Assembly (NCBI GenBank): GCA_965277025.1
Contig: OZ255706.1
Location: 1,550,001 to 1,614,000 of the forward strand
Length of the DNA: 64,000 nucleotides
Source: Methylomarinum sp965277025
Lineage (GTDB): Bacteria > Pseudomonadota > Gammaproteobacteria > Methylococcales > Methylomonadaceae
Direction: 5' to 3'
Every line of letters begins with the position of its first letter. Within the stretch, counting starts at the first letter, position 1. The position numbers and the translations under genes are program-made. The notes beneath the pieces are model-generated. The model searched no databases, was not told the DNA's origin, and saw only the letters and a list, made by a program, of their open reading frames with translations. This document shows positions 16,903-26,900 of this stretch, one piece after another.

Positions 16903-17415
16903 GTTTTCACAAACAAACAACACCGGCAGTCGCCAAAGCGCCGCCATATTGTGAGACTCATGAAATGTCCCTTGGTTAACCGCGCCGTCGCCAAAAAAAC
17001 AAATCACCGCTTCCGGCAAATTGCGTAACAGGATGGCGTAGCCGACGCCAATGGCGATAGGGTAGGTTTCTCCCACAATCGCATAGCCGCCCATAAAGCG
17101 GCGCTCGGCATCAAAAAGATGCATCGACCCGCCCATGCCCTTGCAGATACCATCCCTGCGGCCAAACAGTTCCGCCATAATTGATTTGGACGGCGTTCCC
17201 CTAACCAGGGCATGCACATGTTCCCGGTATGTGGTGACGATATAATCGGCCGGTTCAGCAGCATGAATCACGCCTACCGCGACAGCTTCTTCTCCAGGAT
17301 ACAGATGCAGAAAACCGGCAAAACTGCCTTTACTGTATTCTTCCGCGGCCCGCTCTTCAAAAGCGCGGGCGCGTAGCATATCGCGCAGCATCTTATGCAC
17401 TTGTTCACGTTCCAT
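16903..17415 (-). pseudogene. Pyruvate/acetoin dehydrogenase E1 component, alpha subunit, 3'-truncated by IS66
   Basis: N-terminal half of a thiamine-diphosphate-dependent E1-alpha subunit. The ATG at 17415 has GAGGAG seven bases before it. Segments are MLRARAFEERAAEEYSKG, YREHVHALVRG, CKGMGGSMHLFD, and the ThDP motif GDGAVNQGTFHES. The frame runs to FVCEN and then enters the IS66 end, giving a chimeric stop. Relatives continue for about 150 more residues, and these are not found on the other side of the IS. The gene is therefore truncated, and the E1-beta and E2 genes that would normally follow are absent here. Pyruvate versus acetoin specificity cannot be decided. Confidence 0.87.
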
Positions 17416-17591
17416 CAGTCATCTCCTCGTAGTCATGTGTGGTAAGGTTTTCTGATGCTTTCACGACTAACGTGTCGTCATCTTTTTCCAGTATATTAAC
17501 CCGGATGTTTCACCAGGATCCGCGAATCAGCCGGAGGGCTTGTTGTTCAAAATGGTAAAAGGCAATGTCATTCATTGATCTGCGAGCTGTA

Positions 17592-19997
17592 TTAGTTTGA
17601 CAGACGCTTTTCAACCTCGAGGATATGCAAGGTGGTTCTTATTACGGTATCCGGATTCAAGCTGATCGAGTCTATACCCAGTTCTACCAGAAATTCGGCG
17701 ATTTCAGGATAATCCGATGGCGCTTGTCCACAAATACCGGAATGACGGTCATTTCGTTTCGCTCCTTCAACGGCAAGGCGGATCATTTCTTTAACACCGG
17801 GGTCGCGTTCGTCAAAGTCAAAAGAAACCATTTCAGAATCCCGGTCTACTCCTAATGTCAGTTGGGTCAGATCGTTGGAGCCGATGGAAAAGCCATCAAA
17901 CAATTTGGCGAATGCATCGATTTGAATGACATTATTGGGGATTTCACACATCACATAAATTTGAAGGCCGTTTTCACCTTGTTTCAGTCCCAATTCAGCC
18001 ATTTTCCCGAGCACTCGTTGACCTTCATCGAGTCTGCGACAGAATGGAATCATTAAAATGACATTGGTCAAACCCATTTTTCCCCGAACCCGTTTCATCG
18101 CGGCGCATTCCAGCGCGAAGCCTTGTTCATAAGCAGGATGGGTATAGCGCGATGCACCGCGAAAGCCGATCATGGGGTTGTCTTCTTCCGGTTCAAATGC
18201 CTTACCGCCGATTAAAGAAGCATATTCATTACTTTTAAAATCAGACATTCTGACCACAACCGGTTTGGGGTAAAAAGCCGCAGCGATGGTGCCGACGCCT
18301 TCGGACAAACGACGAATAAAATAATCAGCCGGACTGGTGTCATTTTTGACCAGTTTGTCGATGATCTTTTTTTCCGTGCTGTTTTCAATTTTTTCCTGTT
18401 GCAACAAGGCGAGTGGATGAATCTTGATGTATTCATTGATAATAAATTCCATTCTCGCCAGGCCTACGCCGTCACAAGGCAGGAAGCTGCTTTTAAATGC
18501 CAGATCGGGATTGCCCAGATTCAGCATGACCTCGGTTTTGGGGCGAGGCATGTTGGCGAGGTCGGTGCGGATCACTTCAAAATCCAGCGCGCCCCGATAG
18601 ATGCGACCGACATCGCCTTCAGCGCAAGAGACGGTGATGGTTTCGCCATTGGCGATGGTTTCTGTGACGTTGTCACAGCCGACTACGGCGGGTATGCCAA
18701 GCTCACGGGCGACAATTGCCGCATGGCAGGTGCGTCCTCCCCGGTTGGTCACGATAGCCGAGGCTATCTTCATGATGGGCTCCCAGTCAGGTGTGGTGGT
18801 GTCGGCCACTAACACTTCACCGGCTTTGAATGCAGCCAGGTGTTGGGTGCTGGTAATGATATGCGCAGCTCCGGTGGCGATTTTTGCGCCGACCGAACGG
18901 CCGGTGGCTATAATGTCGCCTTTTTCTTTCAAGCGATATTCTTCCAGAACGGTTCCGTGTTTTTGCGAGGCGACAGTTTCCGGGCGAGCCTGCACCATGT
19001 AGAGTTCTCCATCCAGGCCGTCTTTCGCCCATTCCATATCCATCGGTTTGTCGTGTTCCGCTTTTTCGCTATACAGCCGCTCCACTTTGATAGCGTAATC
19101 AGCCAGGGTTAACGCTTCCTCATCAGAAATACAAAAACGCTCCTGATCCTCTTTAGGCGTCGGTATATTGCCAGTCGCTTCGCGGGTATTGCCTTCCTGA
19201 TAAACCATCTTGATCTTTTTGGAGCCTAAAACCCTCCGCAATACGCAACGATAGCCTTGTTCAAAAGTGGGTTTGTGCACATAAAACTCATCCGGCTCTA
19301 CTGCGCCTTGCACCACGTTTTCCCCCAGGCCATAAGATGCGGTGATAAATACGGCATCCCGAAAGCCGGATTCGGTATCCAGCGAAAACATTACTCCGCT
19401 GGTCGCCAGATCCGAACGCACCATTTTCATCACGCCGATGGACAAGGCGACATCGAAATGATCAAAGCCCTGATTTATCCGGTAATGGATGGCGCGATCG
19501 GTAAACAGGCTGGCGAAACAGCGGCGGCAGGCGTCCAGCAACACTTCCTCGCCATGAATATTGAGATAGGTATCCTGCTGACCGGCAAAACTGGCGTTGG
19601 GAAGATCCTCAGCGGTGGCGGAACTGCGCACAGCCAGGCTTAAACTGTCGCCATATTCCTGTTGTAATTGCCGGTAGGCGGCAAGAATTTCCGATTTCAG
19701 GTCATCAGGCAGTCCGGCGGAATAGATAATGTCACGGACCCGTTTACCGCAGATGGCTAGTTGCGTGACATCATCCGGGTCAAGATTGTCCATGGTTTCG
19801 TGCAAGGCGTCCCAGGCGTTATTATGATCCAATACATAACGATAGGCTTCGGCAGTCACGGCGAACCCGTTTGGCACTTTTACGCCTTCAGGCGTCAGAC
19901 GTTGATACATTTCGCCTAACGAAGCGTTTTTACCGCCAACCAGTGGTATGTCGTCAATGCCAATTTCGTCAAAAAAACGAATATATTGATAGCGCAT
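17592..19997 (-). CDS. ppsA: Phosphoenolpyruvate synthase
   Basis: PpsA converts pyruvate, ATP and water to PEP, AMP and phosphate, feeding gluconeogenesis. The 801 residues match the family (about 790-800). The N-terminal ATP-grasp part shows VGGKNASLGEMYQRL and AVRSSATAEDLPNASFAGQ. The phosphohistidine motif is GGRTCHAAIVARELGIPAVVG. The C-terminal PEP-binding part has IGFRGASRY, FSIGSNDLTQLTLGVDRDS and the GICGQAPSD cysteine. It lies upstream of, and on the same strand as, the truncated E1-alpha gene. The intervening 176 bases hold no recognisable gene. Confidence 0.96.
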   Translation of the reverse strand: MRYQYIRFFDEIGIDDIPLVGGKNASLGEMYQRLTPEGVKVPNGFAVTAEAYRYVLDHNNAWDALHETMDNLDPDDVTQLAICGKRVRDIIYSAGLPDDLKSEILAAYRQLQQEYGDSLSLAVRSSATAEDLPNASFAGQQDTYLNIHGEEVLLDACRRCFASLFTDRAIHYRINQGFDHFDVALSIGVMKMVRSDLATSGVMFSLDTESGFRDAVFITASYGLGENVVQGAVEPDEFYVHKPTFEQGYRCVLRRVLGSKKIKMVYQEGNTREATGNIPTPKEDQERFCISDEEALTLADYAIKVERLYSEKAEHDKPMDMEWAKDGLDGELYMVQARPETVASQKHGTVLEEYRLKEKGDIIATGRSVGAKIATGAAHIITSTQHLAAFKAGEVLVADTTTPDWEPIMKIASAIVTNRGGRTCHAAIVARELGIPAVVGCDNVTETIANGETITVSCAEGDVGRIYRGALDFEVIRTDLANMPRPKTEVMLNLGNPDLAFKSSFLPCDGVGLARMEFIINEYIKIHPLALLQQEKIENSTEKKIIDKLVKNDTSPADYFIRRLSEGVGTIAAAFYPKPVVVRMSDFKSNEYASLIGGKAFEPEEDNPMIGFRGASRYTHPAYEQGFALECAAMKRVRGKMGLTNVILMIPFCRRLDEGQRVLGKMAELGLKQGENGLQIYVMCEIPNNVIQIDAFAKLFDGFSIGSNDLTQLTLGVDRDSEMVSFDFDERDPGVKEMIRLAVEGAKRNDRHSGICGQAPSDYPEIAEFLVELGIDSISLNPDTVIRTTLHILEVEKRLSN

Positions 19998-20065
19998 AAG
20001 TGTTCTCCTGACTGATAATGATATTGTCTAATATGAATCTACACCAGATAAGCCGTATTTAAAAC

Positions 20066-20225
20066 CTTAGGGAATCGATGATTTGTTCACTGTTACCACG
20101 AAACATGTCTGCGCCACCAAAATAGATGGTTGTAAGTCATTGATTTTGTAAAACAAGTCGGAATCGTATTTCCAATTTGTGTTTCCTGAATAAATCAAGG
20201 TTGATTTGTTCCGCAATATCCTTGA
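20066..20225. repeat. Hairpin-row intergenic repeat, copy 3 (inverted, diverged)
   Basis: A degraded inverted copy between ppsA and gmk, beginning CCTTAGGGAATCGATGATTTG and ending near TTGATTTGTTCCGCAATATCC. It retains the ATTGATTTTGT and GGAATCGTATTTCC modules. Apart from this repeat and promoter sequence, the 312 bases between the two genes hold nothing recognised. Confidence 0.65.
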
Positions 20226-20309
20226 TATAAATGAAATAATTTATTGCTATCAAGGAATATGAGACCATATGCCGATACAGTTATTTTGAAATTAACGATA
20301 ATGGCAGCA

Positions 20310-20924
20310 ATGACTCAAGGAACTCTTTATATTATTTCTGCACCATCAGGCGCGGGTAAAACCAGTCTGGTGAAACAGCTCATTACCGATATGGACGATG
20401 TAATCGTTTCTGTTTCTCACACCACCCGGCCGATGCGTCCAGGGGAAAAAGACGGTGTAGATTATCATTTTGTTTCAGTCGCCGAGTTTGAAGCGATGAT
20501 CGAGCAGAAAGCTTTTTTGGAATACGCCCGGGTTTTTGACAACTACTATGGTACCGCCCGGCAAACGGTGGAAGCGAATCTGGCGGCAGGCTTTGATGTG
20601 ATACTGGAAATTGACTGGCAGGGCGCTCAACAGATCCGTGAGCTAATGCCCTGCCAATCGGTTTTTATTCTGCCGCCATCCATCGAGGTGTTGCAACAAC
20701 GCCTGAAAAATCGTGGCCAGGACAGTGACGATGTGATTGCACGGCGCATGCAGGATGCGGTAAATGAAATGCGGCATTACCAGGAGTTTGATTATCTCGT
20801 GGTTAACGATGATTTCCAGCAGGCGCTGGTGGAATTAAAAAGCATTATCGTCGCCAATCGGCTTGTCATACAACGCCAACAACAAAAGTTAAAACCGTTG
20901 TTGGCGCATCTTGTTGAAGGTTGA
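20310..20924 (+). CDS. gmk: Guanylate kinase
   Basis: Phosphorylates GMP to GDP with ATP. The frame is open from a TTG at 20244, but the family starts with MxQGTLYIISAPSG, so the ATG at 20310 is preferred (204 residues, normal). Visible motifs are the P-loop SAPSGAGKTSL, the GMP-binding SHTTRPMRPGEKDGVDYHF, YYGTAR and LEIDWQGAQQI. There is no strong ribosome binding site before 20310. rpoZ, the frequent downstream neighbour, is not present. Confidence 0.95.
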   Translation: MTQGTLYIISAPSGAGKTSLVKQLITDMDDVIVSVSHTTRPMRPGEKDGVDYHFVSVAEFEAMIEQKAFLEYARVFDNYYGTARQTVEANLAAGFDVILEIDWQGAQQIRELMPCQSVFILPPSIEVLQQRLKNRGQDSDDVIARRMQDAVNEMRHYQEFDYLVVNDDFQQALVELKSIIVANRLVIQRQQQKLKPLLAHLVEG

Positions 20925-20983
20925 TCTCCTTCAGAAGGCTGTCGCCCTATAATTCACAGCACCCATTGATTTTGTGAGCATAG

Positions 20984-21119
20984 TATGGATGATTTGTCAG
21001 CGCCCGCAAAACGGACAACGATTTCCGCTTTGCTTACAAAATCAATACCTTGCAGCTATCGATTTTGACGACACATCCCTGTGTCGCGGGAAGCTCTGAT
21101 TTAATCAGTGCTTCCTTAG
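20984..21119. repeat. Hairpin-row intergenic repeat, copy 4
   Basis: Runs from TGGATGATTTGTCAGCGCCCGC through the CGACACATCCCTGTGTCG hairpin to the closing TGATTTAATCAGTGCTTCCTTAG. The left end is cut. The right end overlaps the last codons of cbtB on the opposite strand: the TAA stop of cbtB (21116-21118) lies inside the repeat end. Confidence 0.82.
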
Positions 21120-21286
21120 TGGCAAGGAAATCCGGCGCTGTGGCGCGTGTCATGCGTGGCGTTGTGAATCGCTTCAATCGGGGCCAGGGCGGTGATGGCG
21201 AATAATGTCGCGCCCAGTATGGCAGTCGCCAGCAGCTGAATGGATTTTGCGGAAAGATGGGTTGTTTCCAGAGTTTTTTGTGTCAT
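21116..21286 (-). CDS. cbtB: Cobalt transporter subunit CbtB
   Basis: A 56-residue protein, MTQKTLETTH to SAGFPCH. One membrane helix (about residues 16-36, IQLLAATAILGATLFAITAL) is followed by the CbtB-type histidine-rich tail HNATHDTRHSAGFPCH, a presumed metal-binding site. The ATG overlaps the cbtA stop by four bases (ATGA), showing translational coupling. It is the last gene of the riboswitch-controlled operon porin-cbtA-cbtB. CbtAB is a predicted cobalt uptake system known mainly from its association with B12 riboswitches. Confidence 0.9.
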   Translation of the reverse strand: MTQKTLETTHLSAKSIQLLATAILGATLFAITALAPIEAIHNATHDTRHSAGFPCH

Positions 21287-21999
21287 GATAGAACCTCATT
21301 TTTGGATTGATCCAATTGATCCAGGGACAAAACCAGTTTGTTGGTCAGTATGGCGACAATAACTCCGATTATAAGCCATAACAATAGATTGGCGATACTG
21401 GTTTGCAAGACAAATTGATGCCATAAAGCGGTCAGCTTTTCGACTGCCAGCGGGTCGTTATTGGCGAAACCATGATGCTCGGGTTGCGGTGCGCCGATCA
21501 GATGGGGAGAAAGCAGTAATAACAGCCCGGCTATTTTGACTGGAGGCCGGCTGAAAAACAGCAACCACAGACCGCCTGCGGTAAAAATAACCGTCACCAG
21601 CCACCACAACTGCCTGCCGACCAGCGGAGCGGCTTCCATGCCGGGGATTTCAGGCGCCAATCCTAAAGATGGCGCGGCGAAGAAGCTGATATAGCCCGCC
21701 AGTCCCCACACCAGTCCTTGTAACGCAGTGATTTTTTCCCGGCTCGCCATCAGGCTGATTAGCATCAGACTAAATGAAAAGGCGGTCAGAAAATTGGCTG
21801 AAAAGGTAAACAAGGTTCGTTCCAGGCCATCTTTCGGCGACCAGGCTTGTTCTGTTCCGGGGCTTCCTGCTTCGGGGACTTCAAACACTTCCGCCGCCAG
21901 GATGATCGGGGTGACAGCCAGCGCTTGATACGCACTGTAAGCGATACCGGCGATAATCGCCGTGATAAAGGCGGCGATGACAACATTTTTAAAATACAT
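21283..21999 (-). CDS. cbtA: Cobalt transporter subunit CbtA
   Basis: A 238-residue inner-membrane protein with about five helices, starting MYFKNVVIAAFITAIIAGIAYSAYQ. CbtA-type features are the LAAEVFE motif, the region LQGLVWGLAGYISFFAAPSLGL, and the conserved PPxxPG-like segment APEIPGMEAAPLVGRQLWW. A late HHGFANNDP loop adds possible metal ligands. It lies between the porin gene (16 bases upstream) and cbtB, downstream of a cobalamin riboswitch, which fits a role in cobalt uptake for B12 synthesis. Confidence 0.9.
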   Translation of the reverse strand: MYFKNVVIAAFITAIIAGIAYSAYQALAVTPIILAAEVFEVPEAGSPGTEQAWSPKDGLERTLFTFSANFLTAFSFSLMLISLMASREKITALQGLVWGLAGYISFFAAPSLGLAPEIPGMEAAPLVGRQLWWLVTVIFTAGGLWLLFFSRPPVKIAGLLLLLSPHLIGAPQPEHHGFANNDPLAVEKLTALWHQFVLQTSIANLLLWLIIGVIVAILTNKLVLSLDQLDQSKNEVLS

Positions 22000-22015
22000 G
22001 ATCTTGACTCACAGA

Positions 22016-23485
22016 TTAAAAAGAAACATTCAAACGACCGGCGAAAAAGTGTACACCACCAATCAGTTTGCTGTAATAGAAATTATCGATCCATTGGTAA
22101 TCGGCGCTGAGATGCACATGGTCATTGAATGCGTATTTATAATAAATTTCCAGCACCCGTTCATCGGCATAATTGCCTTTGCCTATACCGCCTTTTCGAT
22201 TGAAAAAACCTTCATAGCCTTTTTCATGCGCTTTGCGGTGATTGCCGGTCAAACGGCCGATTTCAAAAGCGATGCCAAAAACATCGTTGTCTCGCGACCA
22301 GTTTTCTCCATGAACATCGAAACCCAGCAGATAACTTTCATCCATATCCTGGTAATGGCGCACATCCCGGCTGTCGTCTTGCTGGCCGTATTTGGCGAAA
22401 ACATTAAAACCTGAGGGAAAAGAATGATTGATGCTGATACCGAAACCGGTTTTGGCCAAATCATCTTTGTTGTCACGGGTGTTGATTTTACTCGGGTCTT
22501 TGCTGACCAGATTACCCTGATTATCGAAGCGGGCGTATTCACCAAAATTACTGAAGCCATAGATTTGGTAGACACTTTTTATGCCAGGATACCATTCCGG
22601 CATCAATGTCAGACCAGCCACCACAGCATTCTTTTTGCTGATATTTTGCAGATTGGAATCTGACGAGAAGAAAGCCATATCCAGCATGGCGATTTCAGTT
22701 CCCACGCCGAAACGCACACCATAGGTATAACCATGGCCTTCAAGGTCCTGCACATAGTCGAATGCGCCGTTGTTGTTAATCGCCTGATTAAGAAATTGCG
22801 AACTCTGGTCGGAAACATCCTTGCCAAGGTCAAAAAAATCGTTGACGCCAAATTTGCCAATATCCATGACCAGTTCCCATTGGTCGGCGAAGTGCCAGTG
22901 ATGCTCATAAAAGGCTTTCGCAATATAAGGTTCGTTATGATGATCCGGATCTTCCATCACATCATTATTGACCATGGCGCCGCCTTGTAATGGCGCATCG
23001 ACGCCAGGTCCATTAGCGAACTGAATATCCAGTTGCAGATAATCTTCTTCAGAGAATTTTTTTTCGATAATCAGGTCGGCGGAAAAAGTGACATCACCGG
23101 AATGATGTTGCATAGATGCTAATTCCGCATCCGTTAAAGGCGTTCCATCAGCGTGAAATAACTGGCCGGGTTTGAGCTTTAAACTGCTGCTTTGGTAGAT
23201 GATTGTCGTTTGTCCGGAAACCGAAGTTCCTTCCAGTGCGGAAGGCGCGTAACCGGGTTCTTCGGCTTTGGGACGCTTACGCATGACGCCTTCTTGTAAC
23301 AGCAGCAAATGACTTTCCAATGCGGAGACAGTTTCTTTTAACTGCTGCAATTCTTTTTTGAGTTGTGCAATTTCCTGATCTTTTGGTGATGGTATTTGAC
23401 CGAACGAAACGGCCGGAAGGATAATGGCAAGAAACGCTGTACCCAACAGGGTATTTGTTTTGACATTAAACAGAATATTTTTCAT
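22016..23485 (-). CDS. Outer-membrane porin, likely for cobalt or a cobalt complex
   Basis: A 489-residue protein with a signal peptide ending near AVSFGQ (about residue 30). A short coiled coil (QEIAQLKKELQQLKETVSALESH in two stretches, residues 36-66) is followed by a beta-rich domain of carbohydrate-selective-porin (OprB-like) appearance. The C-terminal residue is phenylalanine (GRLNVSF), as in outer-membrane beta-barrels. It is the first gene after the cobalamin riboswitch and is followed by cbtA and cbtB. The inferred role is passage of cobalt across the outer membrane. The porin fold is supported by sequence; the substrate comes only from context. Confidence 0.8.
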   Translation of the reverse strand: MKNILFNVKTNTLLGTAFLAIILPAVSFGQIPSPKDQEIAQLKKELQQLKETVSALESHLLLLQEGVMRKRPKAEEPGYAPSALEGTSVSGQTTIIYQSSSLKLKPGQLFHADGTPLTDAELASMQHHSGDVTFSADLIIEKKFSEEDYLQLDIQFANGPGVDAPLQGGAMVNNDVMEDPDHHNEPYIAKAFYEHHWHFADQWELVMDIGKFGVNDFFDLGKDVSDQSSQFLNQAINNNGAFDYVQDLEGHGYTYGVRFGVGTEIAMLDMAFFSSDSNLQNISKKNAVVAGLTLMPEWYPGIKSVYQIYGFSNFGEYARFDNQGNLVSKDPSKINTRDNKDDLAKTGFGISINHSFPSGFNVFAKYGQQDDSRDVRHYQDMDESYLLGFDVHGENWSRDNDVFGIAFEIGRLTGNHRKAHEKGYEGFFNRKGGIGKGNYADERVLEIYYKYAFNDHVHLSADYQWIDNFYYSKLIGGVHFFAGRLNVSF

Positions 23486-23593
23486 TTGTCTGCGCCCTCC
23501 GCGCGAGAAGTAACTGAAAAACAGAAGGGACTGGGGAAAGCAGACAGATTTTAAAAAAAGCTATGCTTTCGACTACAGCCCGCCGCTGCCGCG

Positions 23594-23800
23594 AATCACT
23601 TTCAGGCAGGTCTCCGGGCTTATAAGCAGGTGTTAACCACAATGCGCCGCCTTCCCATATCCTGCGATACAGTGGCGTGTGGCGCATCTTGACTTATCTA
23701 CCGTTGCGGGGGCAGCGCCGGCTTTGTCGGCCTGTTTAAGACTGACGCACCGGCTTCCCTTTTCAGCTGAAGGGTCACTTCAGGCACCTGAAAGGCGGAT
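23594..23800 (-). promoter_or_regulatory. Cobalamin (AdoCbl) riboswitch
   Basis: On the minus strand this leader holds the hallmark elements in order: GGTGCCTGAAGTGACCC, AAAAGGGAAGCCGGTG, the core GCTGCCCCCGCAACGG, a long P6-like arm region, and the B12 box AAGCCCGGAGACCTGCC. It ends about 100 bases before the porin ATG. When cobalamin is bound such leaders shut down expression, so the porin-cbtA-cbtB operon should be induced when B12 is low. The 23486-23923 interval contains this riboswitch plus the divergent promoter region of the helicase gene. Confidence 0.95.
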
Positions 23801-23923
23801 CAGTCTAGTAGATTTAAGAAACAAGTGCAAATAGAATTTATTCCCATCTGCAAAATAGTTTTATCAATATGAGATAATGAACGGCTAAATCTTAATTCAG
23901 ATAATGGCGGCAAGGTAACAAAC

Positions 23924-26900
23924 GTGAGAGAAATAGACTGGCTTGAAGAAATACATCGTGATGTGAGTGAAACCACTTTTCAGCGTGGCAGACAGTATTT
24001 TGAACAAGGACGGGTCAAGCAGTTGTCGGTGGCGGACTTGGACGAAGGAAATAAATCCCGGCAAGTCATGATTATTTCGGCGAGCGTAAAGGGTAGTGGC
24101 AGAAATATGTACAAGCAAAAGGTGGGGTTGCTTGAAGACTCTGGCGCTGGCGCAATCGCTGGCAATTGCAGTTGTCCTGTTGGCTTTAATTGTAAACATG
24201 TTGTGGCGGTTCTTTTTGCTTTTCAGCAGGGCATGGAAACAAAGGTGGAGCAAACGGCCCAGCCCAACGATGCCTCCTTGCGCTGGCTGGATGAGCTGGA
24301 TGATTCCGAACGCGATGGAGATCTGGTGGTGGATGAAAAATTTATCGCTTATGTATTAAACGCCGACAAGGCCGGCCATGCGCAACTCGAAGTTTTCAAA
24401 ACCCGTTTTAAAAAAGACGGTACGGGGCTGATTAAAGGCAATCACTATTACCTGGATGACTTGGCGGAAAGACTGGAATATCGCTACTCGGATGATGTGC
24501 AGGTTATGCCTGTCGATATCGAAATTGCACAGAGTCTGGCGGCGCAAATCGGCTATTCCGGGTATTACAGATCGGAGGCCACACTGAAGGGTTTTTTGGG
24601 CTATCGCGCCTTGATGCTAGCGCTGGAGACCGGGCGCTTATTCTGGAAGTCCCATCAGACTGGAAAACGGCTTGGACAAGGTGCGCCGAGGCCATTGAAT
24701 TTGTCCTGGGAAGAAGAAGCGGGCAAAGGCTTTAAATTGCAAGTGGCGTTGCAGCCTGAAGCCGGGTTTATTTTGACCGACCCGCCGCTTTATGTTGATG
24801 GTGATCGTGGCGAGCTGGGTGAAATCGAACAAAACAGCTTCAGCGCCAAACAACTGGAAAAATTACTGAAAGCGCCGCAGGTGCCCGAACAAGTGGCTGA
24901 TGAATTCAGTAAACGTCTGCTTGTCGAGCATCCACATCTGACCCTGCCACCCCCAAAACCGTTGGACATTGATGAAATAAAAGACGCACCCTTGACGCCG
25001 CAGCTGCATATTTTTGCCGAACGCGGCAAAGAAGGCTTGCTGCACGCCATGCGTATGCGCTTTGAATACGCAGGGCTAGAAGTGTCGGCTCTCGACTTTG
25101 AGCCGGTCAGCGTGATTACGCAAGGCGACAAGGTCTTGCGTGTGTTCCGTGATGAAGATGCTGAATACAAGGCCATTTCACGTCTTGAAGATTACGGTTT
25201 TTCCTATGTCAGGCTGGATGCACGGCCGGATTTGTTTTGTGTTGTCGCGCGGCAGTCGATGCTGGAGCGGGCCGAGGTATGGAACAGTTTCATGGAAAAT
25301 ACCGTGCCCGAACTGGAACAGGACGGTTGGCGTATTTCCGTAGATGACAGTTTCCAGCTACAGTTTGAAGAAGTCGAGCATTGGGATGCGCAAATCGAAC
25401 AATCGGATAATGACTGGTTCGATATGCGCTTCGACATTACCGTCAACGGGCAGTCCATGCCTTTACTGCCCCTGATTACGCCGTTACTGGAGCATTTCGA
25501 CCTGGAGAATCTGCCGGAAACCGTCACCATTCCGCTGGATGAACAGCGCTTTATCCGGCTGCCATCCGCGCAACTTAAGCCATTTCTCGAGATATTGCTG
25601 GAATTGTTTGACAGCATTCAGTTTGACGACGATGGCGTCGGCAAAATTTCTCGCTATAACGCCGCGGCGCTGGCGGATATGGAGGAGCATTGTTATGGCC
25701 TGTTCAGTCTGCAGGGCGCGGATGAATTGATCGAGACCGGCCGCAAACTGAAAAATTTCAACGGCATTCAACCAGTGCCGCCCAGCCCGAATCTCAATGC
25801 CGAGCTGAGACCTTATCAGCAAACCGGCCTGAACTGGTTGCAGTTTTTGCGCGAATACCGCTTTGCCGGCATTCTGGCCGATGATATGGGGCTTGGGAAA
25901 ACCGTGCAGACGCTGGCGCATTTGCAACTGGAAAAAGCATCCGGGCGCATGCAAAAGCCGTGTCTGATTGTCGCTCCGACCAGCCTGATGAGCAACTGGC
26001 GGCGCGAAGCAGAACGCTTTACGCCGGATTTGAAGGTGCTGATTTTGCAAGGTGCGGAGCGCAAACAGAAGTTCAAGGACATTGAATCACATGATCTGGT
26101 GTTGACCACCTATCCTCTATTGCCGCGCGATGAAGCAGTATTGCTGGAACATGAGTATTATTACCTGATTCTGGACGAAGCGCATATTATCAAAAACCCC
26201 AAGGCGCAGGCTTCGCGCATTGTGCGCAAAATCCAGTCAGAGCACCGGCTGTCGCTGACCGGTACGCCGATGGAAAATCATCTGGGCGAATTATGGGCGC
26301 AGTTTGATTTTCTGCTGCCGGGATTTTTGGGCAACCAGACCGATTTTACCCGGCTTTACCGGACACCGATTGAAAAACACGGAGATGCGGTCAAACGGGA
26401 AAGACTGGCCAAACGGGTCAAACCATTCATGTTGCGCCGCACCAAGCAGGAAGTGGTTGATGAACTGCCGGAAAAAACCGAAATCGTGCGATCGGTGCCG
26501 CTTTATGACAAGCAGGCGGCGTTGTACGAAAGTATCCGTATCGCCATGGAAGAAAAAGTGCGCAAGGCGATTGCCGAAAAAGGGCTGGCGCGCAGCCACA
26601 TCATGATTCTGGACGCCTTGCTGAAACTGCGGCAAACCTGTTGCGACCCACGTATTCTGAGTTTGAAACAGGCGCAAAAAATCCACCAGTCCGCCAAGCT
26701 GGATCTGTTGCTGGAGATGCTGGACGAAATGCTGGACGAAGGCCGCCGCGTGCTGGTGTTTTCCCAGTTCACCAAAATGCTGGCGGTGATTGAAAAACAA
26801 CTGAAAGCGAAAAAAATCGGCTACACCAAGCTAACCGGCCAGACCCGCAAACGGGACGAAGCAATCGAGCAATTTAAAAATGGCTCGGTCGATGTGTTTC

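Noticed and set aside
23466..23687. A 73-codon frame on the minus strand ahead of the porin
   Set aside because: It lies across the cobalamin riboswitch and its codons are explained by the RNA structure.
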